From Rosa chinensis (Eukaryota; Streptophyta; Magnoliopsida; Rosales; Rosaceae), in the NCBI RefSeq assembly GCF_002994745.2, contig NC_037088.1, positions 56,208,397 through 56,272,396 of the forward strand: a DNA stretch of 64,000 nt, in the 5' to 3' direction. Below are positions 56,971-64,000 of the stretch, piece by piece (positions within the stretch are counted from its first letter, which is position 1; each line of letters opens with the position of its first letter). A model generated the notes under the pieces. The model worked only from the letters and a program-made list of their open reading frames with translations, had not been told where the DNA came from and did not search any database. Both the position numbers and the translations under genes were made by a program.

Positions 56971-59287
56971 ATCACCCTCCTGCGTCAACTAAGTGGCAGT
57001 CAAACATCAAAGAAGACATCGATTTTCTTCAATAACCCCAAATAGTGATATATGTTGCTTCATTGCTTCAATATGGGATCGCTAAACATGGCAATCCAGG
57101 TCGCGGACGTAGTGCCATTGGGATTGTCCGATCCGAAACGTGGGTCGCGTGGGAAACCAGCGATCCTGGTAACACTAGTACTTCTCCTATACTCCTATAG
57201 GAATAGCGCGCAGCACGCCCCATCACAATCGAGGATCCCTAGCCTCGCAAGGGATTTACTGTTTGGATCAATTAGCAACCTGTGAAACACTATTTATATA
57301 AACTACTCATTAAGTACAGGAAGAAATTGTTTTCCAGAGACTGTGATACAGCAGAAAATGTTGCCTCCAATGTATTGAAGGATACCAATTAATCGACAAG
57401 GATATAAACCAAAAGGTCCTAACTCCTACCGTACCCCTATCTCTAATCTCTCTATAAAACCCTAACGATAATGATATCAAGAGAGAAGGACAATGATATT
57501 ATCTGTGTTGCTTCTGGAAATCTCACTCTCTCGTAACGTCAACACCTTCCTTTCAATTAGTCCCAACTCAAAAGTTAATTTGCAACTGTGACACTTGCAT
57601 TGATCGACACTAATCCAATATACATTATTTTTCTTATAGTGGCCGATTAATTAAACAAGGCCATGAAAGTGATATTCTCCAAGAAAATGATGGAAATGAT
57701 GGTATTCTAACAATAATTTAAAGTGACCATATCTCTCCACTATCAACATGCTAACAACTCTTTCAAATCAATCTATATATTGTAATCCTATTATAATTAG
57801 AGTATATCATCTCATATTGGCATTGCTTCCAAAGTTCCAAGATCCAGTTGTACCTTCAATATTATTATTTTTGGGCAAATTATGTATACATATGTTTTCA
57901 ATATTTCAAGCAATTTATTACTGTCCAAAATGAATATTCAAGCAATTCACTGTCATAAATTTTTTAGTTTCTTGCAACTTGACTTGTCGATCACTTGTCC
58001 TTAAGGGTGACGCCATTTTAGATCCCTAAATTTGTCAATCATCTCATTCCCTCACTGCATATAATTCTTTATTTCTCATCCTCCTCATTTCCTTTCCCGG
58101 CCTCTTCCAAACCCCATGATCGATCTTTGTGGGTTTTAACTTGGTGTTTGTGTGTCGGTTGTATTTTCGTGTCTTTGTTCGGTTTTCTCTGTGCTATTTG
58201 CTTTGAACACTCAATCCCAAACGTTTTTTATTTTAGAATAATGAGGGAATTGCAGGAAACAAAAGCGCGAACCTAACTAAATATGCGCTGCCTGAAAATA
58301 TTTTCTAAAGGGTAAGATGTACATATAACCGTAAAGAATAAGTGAGAAAAAAAATCCTCGCTTCTTGTCTCATTAGACCTTTACCAACACAATAGATACA
58401 CATACCGTCGATCCCAAATGCTTATGTACGTCTTTGATGACGTATCCAAAAATTTAATTGTATGTGTTGTATATTCCTATTATACTGTAGTTGATAGCAA
58501 AACCCAGCATTAATAATAACAAGTTAACACATCAAAGACATCATTATGCTCCCGGACCATAAGGGAAAATCGTTCTGGACTCTTTAAGTTTTAAGATACG
58601 CTGCCCAGGCCAGACTACTGGCTGCCTACCTGCCCTTCTTAAATTAATTGAAAATTTTGTGGTGATACTTGTGTTAAATGACAAATCTTGATCAGTAGTC
58701 AATTGGAAAGGAGACATCTAACTATCGAACACTAAATATATAGGGTCTTGTGTAGTTGTGTGTAAGACCATCATCATCAATTGCGATTAGTTTACTAGTA
58801 ACTTCTTTGTTTGCATGTCTCCATTAGCTGTGGGGGTCTGGCTAGAAATTTGGATTTTTCGAAGTTAGTTATTTTAAAAATATTAGTGTTCTTCTTTCCC
58901 TGTATAAATTGACAGATGGCCGGTGATTTGATCGGAATCGACTATCGAATCAGTTTCTTCGATTTCACTACAACCGATACTAATTGTGTTTCCTAGCTAA
59001 CTGATATGATCTCAAATTTCGGTTGACATTATGTTGATTTAGTTATAACTGGTATAGATCCAAACCTCATATCTGCACATATCCAATAAATATAGCGGGG
59101 GAAGAAAGAAACAAATGAGACTGACACGGTTTTGCTAGTTACACTTGTGATTTTCAGGAATTTGATAGCCGATCTAACTAAATTGAAATTCAGAATGCGG
59201 TCGGAGCAGTTCAATGCAATTGTCAGTTTCTTCGTGTCATATTTGTTGGCCTCATTACAATTTCACGACTAATTGCATTGTGGAATG
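56971..59287. other. Gene-poor intergenic DNA
   Basis: One 77-codon frame at 57052-57285 has no recognisable family and no supporting splice or codon signal. Otherwise AT-rich sequence without identifiable elements. Confidence 0.5.
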
Positions 59288-59296
59288 TACAACTAT

Positions 59297-61183
59297 AGGA
59301 AAATGATTTGTGGCCTCAACGAGGCCTAAGATTTGTGGCCTCAATCTGGCATGACACCTAATATCATCTACACAAATCACCTATTTGTCAAATCATGTCA
59401 TGTCATTATTGAGAAAAAGACAATTTTATCCTTAAAAAATCTAAAGACTCTAAATTATTTTGGCTTTCTTCTAAAAAAAAAAAATTGGCTTTCTTTCATT
59501 TTTTTTTCATTACACTCATGCTTAGATTTAAACAACAATTTTTTTTTCTTCAATCAAGAGTAGAAAAAATTTCATGTAACTCAGTTAATAGATTTGCACG
59601 TACATTCGATTAATAGATTTGTATAACACATGTATATGAATTCAACTTTTGTTAGGTTCCTGCAAATTTTGAAAATATAAAGTGAAAAATACATATTCAT
59701 ATGATTGTATTTATTCTTTTGTTCATTGTTTTCTCTTTATGTAGCTAGGGTTTAAACGTTAAATCTGAATTTATTATTTTTTGTTTGTCTTTCCCTTATA
59801 TTTAGATTGCAGATGTTAATTAATGGCTGCTAACGTGTAATTTTTTCGTACCTCTTAATGAGAAGTTTCAAATACACACCCCTAATTACTTAATACACAC
59901 TCCATACTTAATACACCACCCATTTAATTTCTCATTCTAATAATTTACTAAATACACAACCCAAAGTACCTAAAATACCCTTAATCTCAAAAATCATGAA
60001 ATATCCTACTTTTTGACTATATTAAGGTTACTATTTAATATGATTAGTATATTCTAGTATATTGACATTTTATAAATGACCATATTGATTACTTGTGTTA
60101 GTTATTGAGAAATCCATAAAGATTTATTATTTTTCTCTTTAAATAGATGCATATAAATAGGCTTTGTGTTATTTGAGCTCTCATCCATCAAACACCATGT
60201 TAATCAAGTATAAAATTATGAGTTGAACATTCAACCAAAACTATACCAGTAGTTTCTCCATAGTGGCGGAACTTAATAGTTGTCATTAGAGGGGCCAAAC
60301 AAATTAACAATTACAAAGTTTTTTCACCTGTGATGTTTTATATTAGAAAATAAATTGATTAATCATAACTCTTAGAACAAAAAAGGAAATTAACTAAAAA
60401 TGGGAGTAAAGGGATAAGTTTTAAAAATATTTAATGCTATTGATTTTGAAATTCTAAATATTATGGTCTCTAACCTCATCTAATTACAATTTATTTAAGG
60501 AAAATTTAAATTAGATAATTTCTAACTTTATTCTTGTATTAAATTGGGAGGCCATGTATAGAAATTTGTTGTGTTTATCTAACTATTATACATAAATAGA
60601 ATAATATAAGGAAAATATGACTATTTTTTTTCTTCTTCTAATGCATAGATGTCTGTTTTGGTAATTTAACCTACCTACAAAATCTAATTTGAAATATAAA
60701 ATAATAGGGATGTGTATTAAGTGATTAGGCGTGTGTATTTAAAATTTCTCCCTCTTAATTTAGACATAAGTATTTCTCAAATTCAATTAACTAATGCTAT
60801 ATTTTTGTGGATGAAATTAATCAATATTTTCTTGACACATAATTCAATATATTAATGCCATTTGGGAAGAAAAATTAAAGGAAATAATTTAATTAAATGA
60901 AGAAAAATATTTATCAAAGAATCTGTAGACATATCTCTTAAATTAATATATTAATAGCTGATATTTTTTTTGTCACCTAATTAAATTCATTAATGTAATT
61001 GATTCACCCCCTAATTAACATCTAAAGGGAAATGTAAAAGGGTAAAGTTGGTGTTGAAATAGTATGATGTGGCAAGATATATTATATGGAATTGAAAATA
61101 AATTTTTATTTACTTATATGGCATGACACCTAGGATTTGAGGCCACAAATCTTAGGCCTCATTGAGGCCCTATATCATTGCCC
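59297..61183. mobile_element. MULE-type TIR element holding a nested MITE
   Basis: TACAACTAT is exactly duplicated at 59288-59296 and 61184-61192. The inner part of the TIRs matches well: GAGGCCTAAGATTTGTGGCC at the left and its complement at the right (about 61143-61166). The outermost bases differ (AGGAAAATGA, GGGCAATGAT). With the 891-bp nested insert removed the element is about 990 bp. No coding capacity. Confidence 0.87.
59860..60750. mobile_element. MULE-type MITE, 891 bp (copy 2, inverted)
   Basis: CCTCTTAAT is exactly duplicated at 59851-59859 and 60751-60759. The body is the reverse complement of 47371-48266 and closely similar along its whole length. Nested inside the element at 59297-61183, so it arrived later. 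Confidence 0.94.
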
Positions 61184-61462
61184 TACAACTATATTAGCAT
61201 CTTAGGACCACAACTGAACATAAGGTTTTAGTTTTACGACAAATTCATTTTTATCAAAGACCCTAGTAGAATTAATTGTACACAAAACAAACTCACATCA
61301 CCATAATGACATCAAATTTCTTGTCACATGTTTTATAGATGAGTAATGCTAAGTGAACCACCTTTTTGGGTACTACTTCAATCTCAACTTAATTACATGG
61401 TAACTGATGTGGCAGAAAGACCAACCTATCAAATAATTTCATTAAATAACGTGTCCGTGCAA

Positions 61463-62459
61463 TAGGGCTGGGCGGTTTGACCCGAGTGACCGAGAAACCG
61501 GCTCTATCTAGACCAGAACCGACCATTTGGGTCTAGTTTGAAAACGGAAATCCTCAGTTCTGGCTAAACTGAACCTATTAAAATGTCCTCTGGTTCAATC
61601 TCTGTTTCACTATTTGCAGAACTGATTAAAACCGATCCAGACCGATATTTGTACTTGTACACGTGTCACATGTTAATTGGCTCTCAATCAAGCGTATAAA
61701 GAATACCCTGGACCTGGGTGCAGGTAATCACCCAATTTCATTGACCTAAAAAACCCTATACGAATGTAAAGAAGCCGTCTTCTTCAGTTCACGTCTTCTC
61801 TTCTTCTTCTTCACATTTTCTCGATCAATCACCCATGGATTCCTCCACTGGAAACACATCACAAACCAAATACCTATCCCAATCCCAATACCTGTCCGAA
61901 CCCAATTCAAATTCTGATTCGAATCATGCAAATTCCGATTCCGACTTCGAAGTTGCCGAGAATGCAGATTTGGTCCATTTGGTTGCTTCAGTTTGCATAG
62001 TTTGCATTGTTTGTTACTTTGTTTCAGTTTGCAATCACTTTGTTTCAGTTTACAATCACTTTGCATAGTTTGGACCTTGGAATTTTGGATGGCTTCAATT
62101 TGCAAGTCATCGAAATTGCTTCAGTTTGCACTTTACAGTGATGCAGTCTGTCAATGAGTCAATCTACATTATGCAATTCTGCAGCTCCAGCAACATTTAT
62201 TTGTTCTGGGATGGTGGATAGTCATTTCTGTTTCTGGGATGGTGCAATTTTGTTTATGTACTGCATTTTTGTTTATGCACTGAAATCTGGAAAAACAGAT
62301 TTCTTGGCTCGAAAAACCGACAGACCTGACCGACTGTTTTCGGGTCAGTTTCTCATCGGTCACAACATTCTGCAAACACCGATCTGGACCGGACCGATAA
62401 TGTCGGTTTGGACTCAGTTTTCAAATTTTTCGGACCAGACCGATCTGAACCCAGCCCTA
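61463..62459. mobile_element. Non-autonomous hAT element (997 bp)
   Basis: Ends TAGGGCTGGGC and CCCAGCCCTA are inverted. CCGTGCAA (61455-61462) and CTGTGCAA (62460-62467) form an 8-base duplication with one change. Subterminal motifs (GACCGA, CCGGACC, TCGGTTT) are inverted on the two sides. The interior has short low-complexity frames only, including (TTTGCA)n-type and AATTC(C/T)GATTC repeats. Confidence 0.85.
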
Positions 62460-62467
62460 CTGTGCAA

Positions 62468-63390
62468 TATCAATTGTCACGTAAGGTGGGATGCAAGTGA
62501 TATCCAAAAATGTGTTCACCTACCATTATTCTTTATAAATTTATGGCAAATATCATAGTAGAATCTCTAGATTAATATACCATTTGAAAAAAAAAAAAAA
62601 AAAAAAACAGCAGACCATATATTTATTTGAGTAAGATTAGTCTGCATCACATACTTTGCATGTATAAAAAAAAATGTTGTAAAAAAATAATGAGAGTGAG
62701 AGTGTTATTGCAGATAGTGGGTAGTTATCTGCATAAGGAATAGAGTTTTCCCACGTACTTTTCTATTTCCTTATTTTTTGTCTTATTTTTCTGTATCTCA
62801 TGTAATTTAACTATATTATCCCTATGTATTTTATAAGTATTAAAGTTTATTAATATTTTAAATTTATTTTGGTACAATTTTTCAGTTTTGAATAAGTCTC
62901 TTAATAATAGTATAGATATTGAGAGAATTAGTTTGAGCTGTGCTCCATAAAATTACGGAGGCAAAGAGCCAAGAAAAACAAGTAACAAGGCCTCGATCTC
63001 CATATGCAGGCCAATACCGCACTCGTCATTTTCCTTTGTCTATATATAACTGCAAACAAACTCGTATAAATCCATTAATATACTGACCAATTCATCAGCA
63101 AGTTTGTCATCTCATACAGTATTGCTGGTCGATTATCAACAACATCAATCAGAAAATGAAAAAGCTACAGCTTTTGTGGTACAAAAATCAGGGATGCAGT
63201 TAGTAATATACATATGGCTTCGATCATATGAATTTGTTTTCTTTCAATATTTGGCCTGTCAACTCCTTCTCCAATTAATTTAGTCCTATATTTCATCTAC
63301 CTTGTGGAAATTTACAACCGCGTTGACATTATCTTTCTTTTTCTGTGTGATATCTATGCAACTCACTTTTGAGGTGCATGGTTTCATACA
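62468..63390. other. AT-rich intergenic DNA
   Basis: No gene recognised. A TATA-like CTATATATAAC at about 63040 with an ATG at 63156 has only a short frame behind it. Confidence 0.4.
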
Positions 63391-63391
63391 T

Positions 63392-63440
<49 letters not shown>

Positions 63441-63443
<3 letters not shown>

Positions 63444-63829
63444 CTTATTCAGAGCGGAGCTCTGCTTTGAAATTAACATGTGAAGTTCGAGTTTTTGGTC
63501 ACTTTTCGGTCGCATATCCACATCTTGACCGTTCAGTTTTTAGGTACTAGTGTATAGATCATCTCTGTAAATTTTCAGCCAAAATGATGATCGTTAAGGC
63601 ATTGATAACTGCCTTAAAACCAGTACGATTCAGGTTGACAGATTCAGTCCGTCTATTGGTTTAAGCAAGTTAGATACCTTAGCGATCATCAATTTTGCTG
63701 AAATTTGCAGAGATGATCTATACAGTAGTACCTAAAAACTGAACGGTCGAGATATGGATATGCGACCGAAAAGTGACCAAAAACTTGAACTTCACACGTT
63801 AATTTCAAAGCGAAACTCTGCTCTGGATA

Positions 63830-63831
<2 letters not shown>
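63441..63831. mobile_element. Fold-back MITE in a TA microsatellite (second copy)
   Basis: A 391-base inverted repeat lies between (TA)n tracts (63391-63439 and 63831-63864). Arms pair over about 170 bases (GCTTTGAAATTAAC, TTTTTGGTCACTTTTCGGTC against their complements). The core GTTCAGTTTTTAGG and GTGTATAGATCA is shared with 3591-4010, while the outer 60 bases differ. Confidence 0.82.
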
Positions 63832-63868
<37 letters not shown>

Positions 63869-64000
63869 GATTTATGAAGTCGAGTGGTCGACCTCTCTAC
63901 GAATGAAATATTCATGCATGACATGCTATCTATGTGCCAGTCAAACCCACCGTCCACTATAATCCACGTCACAATTTAGGGTCGCTTACTGACGAGAAAT

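Noticed and set aside
57052..57285. A 77-codon frame in otherwise gene-poor DNA.
   Set aside because: No family, no splice context, no promoter; length is within chance.
1..64000. CRISPR arrays, operons, bacterial terminators or organellar insertions.
   Set aside because: No regular spaced repeats, polycistronic gene order or recognisable plastid or mitochondrial genes; the sequence is eukaryotic nuclear throughout.

Overview
The window is nuclear DNA of a flowering plant, most likely a eudicot: spliced genes with GT-AG introns, plant-only gene families (3-ketoacyl-CoA synthase, expanded EXO70), a ribosomal protein promoter with telo-box and site II motifs, AT-rich intergenic DNA and many class I and class II transposons. 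The style of the repeats made me think of Rosaceae, but that is impression, not proof.

Layout. 1-9.3 kb: two intact intronless 3-ketoacyl-CoA synthase (KCS) genes on the minus strand (200-1597 and 7858-9264), separated by small transposons (a fold-back element in a TA repeat, a LINE tail, a hAT MITE, a 9-bp-TSD MITE, a TRIM joined to a tRNA-Ser fragment). 9.3-15 kb: GGGTA-rich repeat holding a retroposed LINE-like copy, then a 2 kb long-TIR element. 15-17.8 kb: a decayed 5' piece of a pectate-lyase gene next to a frameshifted KCS pseudogene. 20.1-23.2 kb: a 3.15 kb hAT-like element with four 505-bp tandem repeats. 23.4-26.9 kb: a five-exon pectate-lyase-like gene on the plus strand whose first intron carries a fourth, broken KCS on the opposite strand. 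27.7-29.7 kb: an intronless EXO70 gene (minus). 31.3-39.5 kb: a non-coding segment present twice in tandem, with a GC-rich MITE and a SINE. 39.9-40.9 kb: the ribosomal protein L35 (uL29) gene in four exons (minus), with a complete 3.4 kb Mutator-like element (41028-44438, 9-bp TSD) inserted directly behind its promoter motifs. 45.7-46.8 kb: a LINE-like insertion. 47.4-62.5 kb: almost wholly transposons: two opposite copies of a 0.9 kb MULE-type MITE, a complete but decayed Ty1/copia element (48298-56418) interrupted by a 1.7 kb solo LTR, a nested TIR element and a hAT element. 63.4-63.8 kb: a second fold-back element between TA repeats.

Host genes that look functional: two KCS (very-long-chain fatty acid elongation or its regulation), pectate-lyase-like, EXO70 and RPL35. 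The most notable biology is the KCS cluster: each intact copy lacks a different conserved active-site histidine (Phe in one, Pro in the other), and the two broken copies are tied to pectate-lyase duplications and to a repeated LTR-like, poly(A)-ended flank. Many transposon boundaries are fixed by exact target-site duplications read from the sequence.
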